Positions 11,005 to 22,565 of a DNA stretch of 64,000 nt are shown here, one piece after another. Location of the stretch: contig JACEFZ010006327.1 of NCBI GenBank assembly GCA_014155875.1, positions 91,001-155,000 on the forward strand, read 5' to 3'. Position numbers and translations under genes: made by a program. How positions within the stretch are numbered: position 1 is the first letter of the stretch; each line of letters begins with the position of its first letter. The notes under the pieces were generated by a model that saw only the letters and a program-made list of their open reading frames with translations, had not been told where the DNA came from and ran no database searches. Source of the stretch: Cepaea nemoralis (taxonomy: Eukaryota; Mollusca; Gastropoda; Stylommatophora; Helicidae).

Positions 11005-11626
11005 TGTCAAAAACTCAGTTATAGAGGAGTGAAGACCACCCTGAAAGAGTGGTCTACCTCAAGTAGATTAGAGGTAACCCAGTGCCCCTACATGAGGGCA
11101 GGGTAGGTGTAGGGAATAGGTAGGAAGGGGAACTATTAAATAGTTCTCTCATGAGACACAGAGGTGTCAACCAGAGAGTAAGCACTCTGGTCACGGCAGA
11201 ATCACGCCTACGTGATAGACACGGAGAAGTGGAATGCCACTCAAGAGTAGACGGCTACTCTAAGCGTGCTGAATGAGGCAGCACGCAAAAAGCCGAAGGA
11301 CGCACAAGGTCCTTCCGCGTGCTGTGTAGCCACGCGAGGAAAATAGTCAGACAGGGGACAGACTTCATAGCGAGCGCATCGCTTAGCGTCGATGCGTGTT
11401 TCTTTAGCCGAGTAGATAGAGTTAGCAGTGGGGTTAGGAAACGACTAGTGATAGGCAATTCTGTGTATTCATGTGTGGTTTAATAGCGTCCGTTTTGTGC
11501 ATTGATGTAATGTAAAGAGCCAGTGGCAATAAAATGTGTAATCAGTTCCTCTCGTACGACTTACAATCTTTTTGTGTGGTGCGAGAGAAGTTTATCCCGT
11601 AATGCCTGAAGCATCGCTTGATGACA
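11005..11626 (+). repeat. 5' LTR of element 1
   Basis: 622 bp, beginning TGTCAAAAACTC and ending GCTTGATGACA. AATAAA at 11528-11533 is the likely polyadenylation signal. From 11033 to 11396 the sequence is a succession of perfect short inverted repeats. The 3' LTR has the same length and differs at about nine positions. I do not recognise a TATA box with confidence. Confidence 0.95.
11033..11396 (+). promoter_or_regulatory. String of at least 13 tandem hairpins in the 5' LTR
   Basis: Perfect stems (left arm/right arm): 11033-11039/11049-11055, 11055-11060/11071-11076, 11083-11087/11096-11100, 11130-11135/11141-11146, 11155-11159/11164-11168, 11171-11176/11185-11190, 11201-11206/11211-11216, 11228-11232/11237-11241, 11244-11250/11255-11261, 11264-11271/11279-11286, 11295-11301/11309-11315, 11316-11321/11331-11336 and 11375-11381/11390-11396. 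Stems are 5-8 bp and loops 4-10 nt. The same series is at 18720-19083 in the 3' LTR, with a few stems weakened by recent changes. Function is unknown. Confidence 0.85.
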
Positions 11627-11640
11627 GGCTAGGATAAAAG

Positions 11641-11654
11641 TGGTGTCAGAAGTG
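11641..11654 (+). promoter_or_regulatory. Primer binding site, probably tRNA-Leu
   Basis: TGGTGTCAGAAGTG starts 14 nt after the 5' LTR. It begins with TGG, as the complement of a tRNA CCA end must, and resembles the tRNA-Leu primer site used by many retrotransposons. The tRNA identity is from memory of such sites. Confidence 0.65.
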
Positions 11655-12749
11655 TAGCTTGGACAATTGTTCAAGCTAAAACACTCACCCACGGCTCTAA
11701 AATAGTATTACTGTCAGTTAATCACAGGGTTTAATTTGTGTTAGTGAATAATGACGTGTGCAGACTAGAACAAGTTGCGAGCTGTGCTGTGCCCATCGTG
11801 AACAAGTGTTTATTTATACTTATTGAAATGTTTTGTGACTTATGAATATGTTTTCTTCTGATTTGTAAGTATTATTATTATAGTTTTCTATCATTTATTT
11901 CTATAATTACGTATTTATTTATGAGCATTTATCAAATATGATTCACGGCGGAGCGATACACAAAAATGAGCCGACAACAATATCGATTTTTGCAAGCTAA
12001 AAATAGCGCTGCGCCTGTGACGTATCGCGAATGACAAACAGCTGCTTTACGCCAGTTGCAATCAGCGACAGATTGTTTACAAATCGCAAAGCGGCTGCTC
12101 GCCTGAATCTTTGGTTTATACCAAATATTATTTGTTTATATAAGTTATTTATTGAATATATTTATTTATTTGAACATTATTATTACTTTTATATTTATTT
12201 CAAAGCATTTATTTAATTATTTGTATACCTTTTCTATTTGTTACTGTCACGATGGCACTACTTTTGCTATGCAAATAAGACTCGGTCTGCACAACACTCC
12301 CATACATTAAACTAGATTAGTTAAGGAAGGCAAAAGACGTTAGAACGAAGACAGGACATTGACATTTATTATTAATTATACCACATTGTGTTGTCCGGGG
12401 GCATGTGATTGTAAAAATTGTCTAAAGTCATATGTCGTTTGCAATTGGTTAATTGTTGATGCTCTTGTAAACCAGGGTGAAAAACAGCTGTTTAGAAGAA
12501 GGACGCAAGGTGTATGTCGTAGTGCCAAACGATTGGACCTGAGGTGCCAAACGATTGTACCTTATTGATCTGGAATGTTAAGATGAGTATACCCAACGTA
12601 TTTTGCATGCAATATGATTAATAATGCATCTCTTTTTCAGGTTGTGATCTATTAGTATTTTTTTTTGTGATCTATTTTTCAGGGTGTAATCTAAGAGTAT
12701 ATTTTTTATACACAGGGATTTAAAAACTTAACATATATAATACAAATAA

Positions 12750-13945
12750 GTGAGTAAATATTTGAGTGCATATCAACAATCACCCAACATCATGTCAACT
12801 TTAGCTGATTTTATAGAAGCAGGCAAAGCATTAGGACACGCAGGAAAGGAATTAGAGCAATATGCTGATCAAAAATTTAAGGAAGCAAAGGATGCTGAGA
12901 GAGATGAACGTGCACGAGAAAGACAACATCAGAAGGAAATTGGAGAACAAGAAAGACAACACCAGAAGGAACTAGCTGAGATAACAAAACAAAAAGAATT
13001 AGAAGTAAAGCAGAAACAATTAGAACAAGATAAGGAGATTAAGCAAAAACAATTAGATCAAGATAGGAAATTAAACAGAAGGAATTAGAGATTAAACAAA
13101 GAGAATTAGAATTAAAGCAAAAGCAATTAGATCAGGAGAAAGAACTAAAGCAAAAACAGATAGATGAAATGGCAAGAGTGAAAGAAAAACAAATACAAGT
13201 TGTATCAGAGACACAGTTAAAGATGAAAGGTATGAATGTAGATTCACACTTAGAGATCTCCGCTACAAAGCTAAAGAGTCAACAAGAAGAAAATAAATTT
13301 ATTAAGTATAAAAATATTATTAAACCATTCTGTAAAGAAGATTCCATATCAGCCTGGACAAAAAATGTCGAATATCAGCTTAAATACCACCAAGTACCAA
13401 TCGATATGTGGGCTATGATTTACATGAAGAACCTTAGTGGGGAGCCCCTTAAAGTGATAGAATCAATACCAACTGATCTTAGATCTAACTATCAGTGCAT
13501 CCACGATAGGATAATGCAACATTTTTTACTTGATGCCCCTGGGTATCAAGTACAGTTTTCAAATTTAAAACCAAAACCAAGTGAGACTTTCATCGATTAT
13601 GTCTCCAATGTCCAAAGCGTACTAAATAGATGGCTTAGTGCAGCAAAAATAGGAAAGGACTTTGAAAAACTTAAAAACTTAATAGCCATGGATAAAGACA
13701 TATCCACAATACCATCTCCTTTCGCTAAATTCCTTCAGCAGTCAGACATCGAGACCATAGAGCAATTTGAGAAGAAAGGATCGGCATATTTTTCCTCAAA
13801 TAGAGATATTTTTAACACATCAAGTATCGACTCTGAAATAGTCTCTTTTATTAAGGACCAACCTAAAAGCTATCGTAGCAATAAAAAACCATTTCAGAGA
13901 GTCGAGAAGAAAGATCAAAAATTGCCTAAATGTGTGTATTGCTAA
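12750..13945 (+). pseudogene. gag of element 1
   Basis: The likely start is the Met at 12792 (MSTLADFIEAGKALG), because the gags of elements 2 and 3 share the following pattern (G..L...GKELEQY then a charged helix). A Lys/Glu/Gln-rich coiled coil occupies about 12870-13200, broken by a single-base frameshift near 13068. A capsid-like domain follows (KPFCKEDSISAWTKNVEYQL ... FLLDAPGYQVQFSNLKPKPS), with a SCAN-like helical pattern. The frame ends at a stop inside the first zinc knuckle (CVYC, stop, then LFHDTYSMC). It would form the particle shell. Confidence 0.85.
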
Positions 13946-13966
13946 CTTTTTCATGATACTTACTCT

Positions 13967-15240
13967 ATGTGTGATAAATCACCAAACAATCCGGCACATC
14001 TTGAGATGGTCATTAAGAAGCAACAAAACAAGAGAACTGCATACAGGCGTGCAGTCAAATGCTTCTTCTGTTCTAGCTACGGGCATTATTCAAATAAGTG
14101 CCTGGGCCGCCAACGAATGAAGACCAACAATGCAATGTTAATTGATACATCTTCTGATAGTGGTAGTGAGACTGAGTGTGAGGTCGAGAATGTATTACCA
14201 TTCAACCAATGTGAAGAAGTGTGTTGTGTAAACGATATTTTAAACTTTGATAGTTGTGAGCAATGTCACCAATTTCATGCAGACGGCAAACTTACATGTG
14301 GACATATTGTAACATCCTCCTTTGAGAATGCAAACGCAGCGGTAGCCTCCAGAGGCAATCTATTGTTTCACTCTGCATTGGTCAATGATAAGCCATGCCG
14401 ATGTTTGCTTGACAGTGGGAGCTCTATTATTGGTATTAAAAAGGAACTTATTAATCCAATGGATTATACTGGTGACTCTGTAAAGTGCCGTACGTTTTCT
14501 GGTAATATAGAAACCTATCCTCTGGCAAGAGCCCGTATAAACACCTCGTTCCTTTCTGGTACCTTTACATGTGCAATATTAGACAACCCGTGTACCGATT
14601 TAATTCTTGGGTGTCTACCCCAGCTAAGGCACTGCACAGATGAAGAAATATATGTCTGGGAGGAGAAGAATGGATTCACTCAAGTGAACAGTTCAGATAT
14701 CCTCAAACATCACAGTCCTAACAAAAGTGCTAGACCCATAATACTTGAAATTGATCAAGACGTAATGGTGCTACTACCAGACAAGCATAATAAAATGGTA
14801 ACTTCATGGCAAGGGCCTTTCAAGGTGATACAAAAACTTTCGGATGTTGACTATGAAATATCGATAAACGGACACTTAAAGATATTTCATATCAACATGT
14901 TGAAACCCTACTTTTCACGACAAGAGACAGAATTAGAGACAGACGAACACAATGCACCCACACCTATTGATGAGACGACAGACATACACAACGCAACTAC
15001 ACTAGTTAGTGAGACTGGCAAAGCCGACGATATGCATACACCTAGTGAGCATACAGAAAACGCACTTAGCACCACCACCGTACTGAATCAGGTAGACGAC
15101 GACGGGATGGAACTACCTGTTCCAATTGTAGACAAGACTGCGACATTAGATAGTATACGGTTAGAAACGGGACTAACTGGAGAACAACGACGACAGATAA
15201 TAGAAATAGTGACGGGATATAAGGTAGGATGGACAGAATC
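13967..15240 (+). pseudogene. Zinc knuckle, protease and integrase C-terminal remnant of element 1
   Basis: Continues the gag frame after the in-frame stop. CFFCSSYGHYSNKC (14060-14101) is a complete CX2CX4HX4C knuckle. LLDSGSSIIGIK (about 14405) is the retropepsin active site, and TDLILGCLPQL closes the protease. Within about 45 codons comes VMVLLPDKHNKMVTSWQGPF and then GHLKIFHINMLKPYF (14760-14910), the GPF/Y module from the integrase C-terminus. The H2C2 finger and DDE core that should lie between are absent. A frameshift near 15230 leads into RT. Confidence 0.85.
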
Positions 15241-16161
15241 GAGCACTCCATCCTTCTTTCGGACTCTAAGCCTATCAAATGTAGGCCGTACTCTATCCCA
15301 CTTAGCTATAGAGAAAGTCTAAATAAGGAAATTCTTAATTTAGAAGCTAGTGGGATCATCCAAAAATCTACATCTGAGTACTCCTTTCCAATCGTCTTGG
15401 TCAAGAAAAAAGACTCCACAATTCATCTTTGTGTGGACTATAGAAAACTAAACAATGTCACTAAGATCGACGCAGAACCAATTCCTTCCTGCGAAGATCT
15501 TATTCTTGATATGTCCACCTCCAAAATCTTCTCAAAATTAGACCTTACTAAGGGATATTGGCAGGTCCCTATGCAGACTCAATCCATCCATCTTACTGCT
15601 TTCTCAACACCTTTAGGTCTTTACGAGTGGTGTTTTCTTCCTTTCGGACTTCGGAACGCTCCTGCCACTTTCGTACGCTTAACTAGAGATTTACTACATG
15701 GAGTGACGAATACAGTGACATATATAGATGATATTTGTGTCCATACAGATGACTGGACAACACACTTACTGAAACTCAGACATGTCTTCGATAGGTTGCG
15801 ACTCTTCGGTCTCACTGTCAAACCGAGCAAAGTTGAATTGGGCCTACAAGAAATTGATTTTTTGGGTCATGTCATTTCACAAGGACAACTAAAAACTGAC
15901 AATAGAATTATTACTAAAATTATGAACCTGACCATGCCTACAACAAAGAAGCAGGTCAGGAGCCTTTTGGTTTTAGTAAATTATTATAGTAAGTTCATAC
16001 CGAACTTAGCTGAAATCACAAGTGTATTTTCAAATGTTTTAAAAGCATCAGTAAAATTAGATGTCAAAGATGCATTATTAATTTCTGCATTGTCAAAATT
16101 GAAACTCCTATTTAGTAATGTACCAATCCTCTGTTTGCCTAATCCTATGCTCGTTTATTAG
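15229..16161 (+). pseudogene. Reverse transcriptase of element 1
   Basis: A well-preserved Ty3/gypsy RT: SKPIKCRPYSIPLSYRE, then ASGIIQKSTSEYSFPIVLVK, LCVDYRKLNN, FSKLDLTKGYWQVPM, FLPFGLRNAPATF, the active site TYIDDICVHTDDW (YIDD at 15721-15732), and LGHVISQGQLKTDNR. The frame ends at a stop at 16159-16161 before RNase H, in the same frame, so a single nonsense mutation separates the two. It would copy element RNA into DNA in the particle. Confidence 0.92.
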
Positions 16162-16560
16162 CTTAGGACAGATGCAAGCAGGATTTCCATCGCTGCAGTA
16201 CTAGACCAGTTTTATGATGGCATCTTCCATCCAATTTGCTACGTGAGCCGCAAGATCACACCTGCTGAGTCCAGATATTCCATATCAGAGTTGGAAGCCC
16301 TAAGCGTCATCTATTCGGTGAGGAAGTTGCATCGATTTCTAGCGGGTGTTCACTTCGTAGTCCAGACCGACAACTCCCCAATCACGGTCATACAAAGTGG
16401 GGTGCATCGAAATGACCGCATCTACAGGTGGTCATTAATATTACAGAATTATACTTTTAGTATAGAGCATATTAAGGGTAGGGACAACATTCTTGCTGAT
16501 ACCCTTAGTCGACCATCTGAGGTAGAAATACCTGATATTCCACATGAAAAGGTGGTGTAA
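16162..16560 (+). pseudogene. RNase H of element 1 (end of pol)
   Basis: In the RT frame after the stop. It contains RTDAS, ISELEALSV, VVQTDNSP and ILADTLSRPSE, the four acidic RNase H positions in order, preceded by YVSRKITPAESRYSISELEA, the usual Ty3/gypsy box. Pol ends at the TAA at 16558-16560 with no integrase after it, unlike standard Ty3/gypsy elements. Confidence 0.9.
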
Positions 16561-18675
16561 TAAATATTAATTTAGTACACTTGGATTATCATGTGTAAAA
16601 TATCCTATGTAAATACATAGACATCATGTTCAGGACTGTGTGCTAAGAACATTGAACCACCATGTGTCCGTAGACAGCAGAATAAGAACTGTGCTCCAAG
16701 AACAAGTGAACCACCGTGTGTACATAGACAGCTCGTTACTTACTATGCTCCATTTGTGTTCCGGTGAATCACCTGTTGTAATCATGGTTAACAGTGTCAG
16801 AACCATGCATAAAGTACAGACACGAAGATACTTGTCTACGACACCAGCGGACCCTACGAGTGGAAGAATACCCATCAAACACAAGTATGACTGTGTAGTG
16901 TATTTAATATACCCAGGACAATTGTGTATATATAAACTATGCCAACGAAAGCAATTTCTGAACATTATGGCAACCACTAACCTGAGGTAAATAAATACCA
17001 TGTATATATATATTTAGTATTGTGATATGTATTATAACGGGTTTTAATATAGTGATAAATTATAGTTAGATTAGGTACTTTAATATAGATTTAAATTAGA
17101 TTTAGGGAATATAATAGATTTTTTTTTTTAGTTTAGATAAATCATTAATATACCCACTTACTTAGCTTAACATTTGATTAGTATAGTACTTTAAACTTAA
17201 TAACAGCTAATTAAAGACTAGTATAAGAGTTTAGATGGGAATAGTACCATGTAGTTCATTTCATTTCATTTTAGTTCATTCCATCTTAATGAACAATTTA
17301 ACAACTTCATCATTTAGTATTAAAATTAATTTACACCTTATAGGATAAAACGATTATACAAATAAACATACATCATTTACAGAATTTAGAGTAAAAATAT
17401 CAATCATATATTTTTTTCATTTAAACATTAAAAACATTATCTATAATTTTGTTACATTTCACATTACCCATTTCAGAAAGGTACATAACTCATCTCACAT
17501 CATTTTCATTTTCTTAGATAGTTAGATTACTTCCCTTAAATTAGATTGATTTTGTACAACAAATTAGAATATATATATTTATAGAAGTAGTATTAGTATT
17601 TCAGTAGAATATAGTGTTTAATAATATCAGGGTACAAACCATCAACCCTATTTCATCCATGTAAATATTTTGTAAATACATGACTCGTGCAGTAACTTAC
17701 GCACAGTCATTAAGCTCAACTTTTTTCAAACTGAGCCAAACTTGTATAGTATCACTTCAAGGTTGTTAAATAATTGTGAGGATAAGAGATGTATGACAGA
17801 AGTGTGAAAGTGAGAGTAAATGGAAAATATACAAGAGAGGGTGAGGAGAACCAGCGGATTTTTCTACCGCTCAACGCGACTTTTTATTTTTTGTCTGCGT
17901 CAATCGTTTGCTTTCAGTGTTGAAATGTACTTTCTTAAATGTGTTATGTGTAGTTTAGTGTAGATCTTAGATAAAGTATTTTAAGTCTCATAAGACGGAA
18001 ACGTAGTCACGAATTAGTGTTATACACTTGTTTGTGGCCGCATTCAACCGAATTATGGCACTTGAATATTAACTTACATGCATATTATAGACAGACACAC
18101 ATGCTAGAAGTTAAAGTATATTAATAGGTACATCAAAACACACAAACAACCAGAAAAACACACATGTAAAGTACATACATTTTTGAGAACAAAGGGAGAT
18201 AACTCCGGGTCAGGGGACACAATAGACAACGAAACACTAACTTAACAGTGAAAGATAACTTTACACGCGGAAGCGAGATAGGTAAAGCCTGTCGCACACA
18301 GCTTGTGCAAGGGTTGTTTAATATTATATGGGGGACATGAAGCAATTCATGTGTTGACCCTAAGAAAGTCAACTTTGTATGGGTAGTGAGTTAATTTACT
18401 ATTTGAGGGCAGGTCTTATAAGACAATGGTCCGGTTCAGACAAACCTCTAATTAATATAATATTGCGATTGAGAAGAGGGCTCACGCCAACCAGACAAGT
18501 TTGTGGCGATCACCAGTAGCCAAGTAAAGTGATACTACATTGTGACAATAGTCATTAGAAGTCTATTGAGTTACCCAGAACCAGGTTATCAGTAGTCTTT
18601 GACAAAAATTAGTTACACTAATTTTTTAGAAACCTCTTGCGTCACAACCATGAGTCAAAGTTTGTAACGCAACAC
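16561..18675 (+). other. Long non-coding 3' region of element 1
   Basis: 2.1 kb between RNase H and the 3' LTR with no recognisable protein. An imperfect tandem repeat of about 55 bp lies at 16590-16735 (core GAACCACCATGTGTCCGTAG). 17000-17650 is very AT-rich. A frame at 16640-16990 looks like nothing I know and overlaps the tandem repeat, so I do not call it. In other elements such a region can hold an extra gene or packaging sequence. I see no sign of an envelope-like protein. Confidence 0.6.
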
Positions 18676-18691
18676 AGGAGGGGAGGGTGTG
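18676..18691 (+). promoter_or_regulatory. Polypurine tract of element 1
   Basis: AGGAGGGGAGGGTGTG directly abuts the 3' LTR, the expected position for the plus-strand primer. Confidence 0.8.
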
Positions 18692-19313
18692 TGTCAAAGA
18701 CTCAGTTATAGAGGAGTGAAGACCACCCTGAAAGAGTGGTCTACCTCAAGTAGATTAGAGGTAACCCAGTGCCCCTACATGAGGGCAGGGTAGGTGTAGG
18801 GAATAGGTAGGAAGGGGAACTATTAAATAGTTCTCTCATGAGACACGGAGGTGTCAACCAGAGAGTAAGCACTCTGGTCACGGCAGAATCACGCCTACGT
18901 GATAGACACGGAGAAGTGGAATGCCACTCAAGAGTAGACGGCTACTCTAAGCGTGCTGAATGAGGCAGCACGCAAAAATCCGAAGGAGGCACAAGGTCCT
19001 TCCACGTGCTGTGTAGCCACGCGAGGAAAATAGTCAGACAGGGGACAGACTTCATAGGTAGCGCATCGCTTAGCGTCGATGCGTGTTTCTTTAGCCGAGT
19101 AGATAGAGTTAGCAGTGGGGTTAGGAAACGACTAGTGATAGGCAATTCTGTGTATTCATGTGTGATTTAATAGCGACCGTTTTGTGCATTGATGTAATGT
19201 AAAGAGCCAGTGGCAATAAAATGTGTAATCAGTTCCTCTCGTACGACTTACAATCTTTTTGTGTGGTGCGAGAGAAGTTTATCCCGTAATGCCTGAAGCA
19301 TCGCTTGATGACA
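18692..19313 (+). repeat. 3' LTR of element 1
   Basis: 622 bp, beginning TGTCAAAGACTC and ending GCTTGATGACA. AATAAA is at 19215-19220. The hairpin series is conserved at 18720-19083. Differences from the 5' LTR include GGCACAAGG for CGCACAAGG and GATTTAATAGCGACC for GGTTTAATAGCGTCC. Confidence 0.95.
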
Positions 19314-19318
19314 CACAT
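19314..19318. repeat. Target site duplication, right (CACAT)
   Basis: Matches 11000-11004, immediately after the 3' LTR. Confidence 0.9.
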
Positions 19319-19945
19319 GGTGCTGACCATATGCACTATTTTTTTTTTCAATGAACAAATCCTCCAGATCTTGATCCTATTGCAAGCAGGTGTTCAGAGA
19401 TGTTTTGTTCATAAACGAAGTATTGTGCTCTGATACCCGTTGTGAGGGCTGTTGATTTTTTAACATAAATTGCCCTTGCAGTTGTGCTTATAGTCTAGTT
19501 GGGCATCCGTTGCTCTATGTCTTGCTATACGCACACTATCATCAGCACATCGCAAATGTTTGTCCATCGACACAACGTTCTGTTCTTGAAATTCCTATTC
19601 TCCTATATGAGTAATTTTTTTGTTTTTTGTTTTTATTTTAACTGAAGCATTATTCATACATGTCCTACCATTTCTAGTGCACTGGACTATTTTTTTCGTG
19701 TGGACTAGCTTTCCCTTTTACCAGTGTCCGTCGCCATCAGGCGAACCCACTCCGACTTTAGAGGCAATATATTTTGTGATTCTACTTCTGTGGCAGGAAA
19801 TATAGAACGAAATAGTAGACTTTATCCATAAAATGGTTTGGAACTGGACACGCAGGCCCGCGTGATGTTCTAATCTCCTTACCTTTCTCATGGCAGATTT
19901 TCTTTTTATTGTAGTGGTCCTAACTTTTACTTTTGTTGGCATGAT
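19319..19945 (-). pseudogene. Minus-strand RNase H LINE, copy 1, continued beyond element 1
   Basis: Nucleotide sequence collinear with 40465-40648 and then 42389-42930: CCATATGCACTA, CCTCCAGATCTTGATCCT, GTTGCTCTATGTCTTGCTAT, TTACCAGTGTCC and TTTATCCATAAAATGGTTTG. In the other copy the part around 42400-42460 encodes the RT active-site box, so this stretch is an RT-region remnant. Here the frames are too broken to read. 19945-20260 is purine-rich on the plus strand with no recognisable feature. Confidence 0.65.
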
Positions 19946-20261
19946 TCACACGCTGCGAAAGAATGAGTAGGAGATGGAAATGGGGAAAGTGAGTGGGTGG
20001 GCAGGAAGATAGTGGGGGGAGAGATGACATTGACAGAGAAAGACATGGATATAGAGAGTTAAGAAAACGACAGAAAGAGAGACAGAACTGCAGAGATACA
20101 ACTACACAACTAGAACTAAAGAGGTACAACTACAACACTAGAAATAGGGAGAAAGAACTATGGGGCCAAAAATACATCTATAAATACTTATCTAAAAATT
20201 GTTAAAGATTGAGCACAACCCACTACTAGCAACGCTGGTCGTATTCCGGTACAAACCTAAG

Positions 20262-20430
20262 GCCTTGCCTACGTAAGATTGGAAGCACTAGACTCGAGTT
20301 TCGCACTATATTTAGCTCGTCATTAGTGCATAATCCTGACTGGACCCGGAATCAAACTCTGGATCACTGGCGTGGGAGGCGGGTGTGCAACCACTTGACC
20401 ACGTGGCTAACTCTAGACGTGGCCAAATTA
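20262..20430 (-). mobile_element. tRNA-derived SINE (type 1), minus strand
   Basis: On the minus strand, about 20420-20345, there is an A-box-like TGGTCAAGTGG and a B-box-like AGTTTGATTCC at tRNA-like spacing, in the context AGTTAGCCACGTGGTCAAGT. That is a polymerase III promoter layout. It does not fold as a normal tRNA and has no clear discriminator, so a SINE head is more likely. Right and left boundaries are not defined by a target duplication. 20430-20790 holds nothing I recognise. Confidence 0.6.
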
Positions 20431-20789
20431 TCGTACTAGAATATCATGTCGTCACACAACAGTGGCTATGTCTCAAAATTTGCTAGATCGCCACGACTGA
20501 CAATTGTCAGAAGATGCGGCCCCGAATGATCACGTCTTCTTGATCTTCCAAGGGTCTAGAAAAGCCGATCTATAAAACTAGAACTACAGAGCTTGAATTA
20601 TTACAGAATACGAACTACATAGTTGGACTATACAGATAGAATTACAGACATATGATTCGAGATCTAGACCTTCTTCACACAAGCTATGCCATGTGGTGTT
20701 GGTTATCATGTCAGTCCACATGTAAATATAAGTCCAGATCACTATATGTAGTAGCACATGCATGGACTATCCTTGAGATCATAGCCTTT

Positions 20790-22565
20790 CTCCACACACA
20801 ATGTGCTGTCATTCATGTATGGCATATTTCTTCTTCCATGTCATAAGGTCACACTACCCACAATGTGCTGTCATTCATGTTCTTCCATGTCATGAGGTCA
20901 CACTACCCACAATGTGCTGTCATTCATGTTCTTCCATGTCATGAGGTCACACTACCCACAATGTGCTGTCATTCATGTTCTTCCATGTCATGAGGTCACA
21001 CTACCCACAATGTGCTGTCATTCATGTTCTTCCATGTCATGAGATTAAACTACCCACAATGTGCTGTCATTCATGTTCTTCCATGTCATGAGGTTAAACT
21101 ACCCACAATGTGCTGTCATTCATGTTCTTCCATGTCATGAGGTTAAACTACCCACAATGTGCTGTCATTCATGTTCTTCCATGGCATGAGGTCACACTAC
21201 CCACAATGTGCTGTCATTCATGTTCTTCCATGGCATGAGGTCACACTACCCACAATGTGCTGTCATTCATGTTCTTCCATGGCATGAGGTCACACTACCC
21301 ACAATGTGCTGTCATTCATGTTCTTCCATGTCATGAGGTCACACTACCCACAATGTGCTGTCATTCATGTTCTTCCATGGCATGAGGTCACACTACCCAC
21401 AATGTGCTGTCATTCATGTTCTTCCATGGCATGAGGTCACACTACCCACAATGTGCTGTCATTCATGTATGGCATATTTCTTCTTCCATGTCATAAGGTC
21501 ACACTACCCACAGTGTGCTATCAATCATGTATGGCATATTTCTTCTTCCATGTCATAAGGTCACACTACCCACATTGTGCTGTCAATCATGTATGGCATA
21601 TTTCTTCTTCCATGTCATAAGGTCACACTACCCACAGTGTGCTGTCAATCATGTATGGCATATTTCTTCTTCCATGTCATAAGGTCACACTACCCACAGT
21701 GTGCTGTCAATCATGTATGATATCGTAGTTCTTTCATGTAATTAGGTCAAACTACCCACATTGTGCTGTCAGTCATGTATGATATCGTCGTTCTTCTATG
21801 TCATGAGGTTAAACTGCCCACAATGTGCTGCCAGTCATGTATGATATCGTCGTTCTTCCATGTAATGAGGTCATACTACCCACAATGTGCTGTCAATCAT
21901 GTATGATACCTTTGTTCTTCTATATCATGAGGTCAAACTACCCACATTGTGCTGTCAATCATGTATGACATCTTTCTTCTTCCATGCCATGAGGTCACAC
22001 TATCCACAATGTGCTGTCAATCATGCATGATACCGTCGTTCTTCTACGCCATGAGGTCACACTACCCACAATGTGCTATCAATCATGTATGATACCGTCG
22101 TTCTTCCATGTCATGATGTTAAACTACCCACTATGTGCTGCCAATCATGTGTGATATTGTCGTTCTTCCATGTAAGGAGGTTAAACTACCCACAATGTGC
22201 TGTCAATCATGTATGATACCTTTGTTCTTCTATATCATGAGGTCAAACTACCCACAATGTGCTGTCAATCATGTATGACATCTTTCTTCTTCCATGCCAT
22301 GAGGTCACACTATCCACAATGTGCTGTCAATCATGCATGATACCGTCGTTCTTCTACGCCATGAGGTCACACTACCCACAATGTGCTATCAATCATGTAT
22401 GATACCGTCGTTCTTCCATGTCATGAGGTTAAACTATCCACTATGTGCTGCCAATCATGTGTGATATTGTCGTTCTTCCATGTAAGGAGGTTAAACTACC
22501 CACAATATGCTGTCAATCATGTATGATACCTTTGTTCTTCCATATCATGAGGTTCAACTACCCAC
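20790..22565. repeat. Minisatellite with 62-bp and 49-bp units
   Basis: Tandem units built on CACTACCCACAATGTGCTGT and TTCTTCCATGTCATGAGGTC. At 20840-21470 the unit is 49 bp (lacks 13 bp around TATGGCATATTTC). At 21470-22550 it is about 62 bp. A higher-order duplication of five units is visible, with 21901 onward repeated at 22211 onward, exactly 310 bp. Frames within it are repeat artefacts. The array adjoins the 3' end of a family C LINE. Confidence 0.95.

Larger units (their letters stand above)
11005..19313 (+). mobile_element. Ty3/gypsy-group LTR retrotransposon, Gmr1-like domain order (element 1)
   Basis: An 8.3-kb element with 622-bp direct LTRs (11005-11626 and 18692-19313), TGTCA...TGACA termini, a primer binding site, gag, protease, an integrase C-terminal remnant, RT and RNase H, a 2.1-kb non-coding stretch, a polypurine tract and a 5-bp target duplication. 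I count about nine differences between the LTRs (about 1.4%), so insertion is fairly recent. Coding sequence is broken by frameshifts near 13068 and 15230 and by stops near 13940 and at 16159-16161. The integrase zinc finger and catalytic core are missing, so it cannot move without help. Integrase sequence upstream of RT is the order described for Gmr1-like elements. Confidence 0.9.

Noticed and set aside
16640..16990. Extra gene (envelope-like) after pol in element 1
   Set aside because: The 116-residue frame overlaps a tandem repeat, has no signal peptide, membrane segment or known motif, and an opposite-strand frame of equal length exists.
20790..22565. CRISPR-like array
   Set aside because: Whole units repeat without distinct spacers, the genome is eukaryotic, and there are no cas genes. 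It is a minisatellite.
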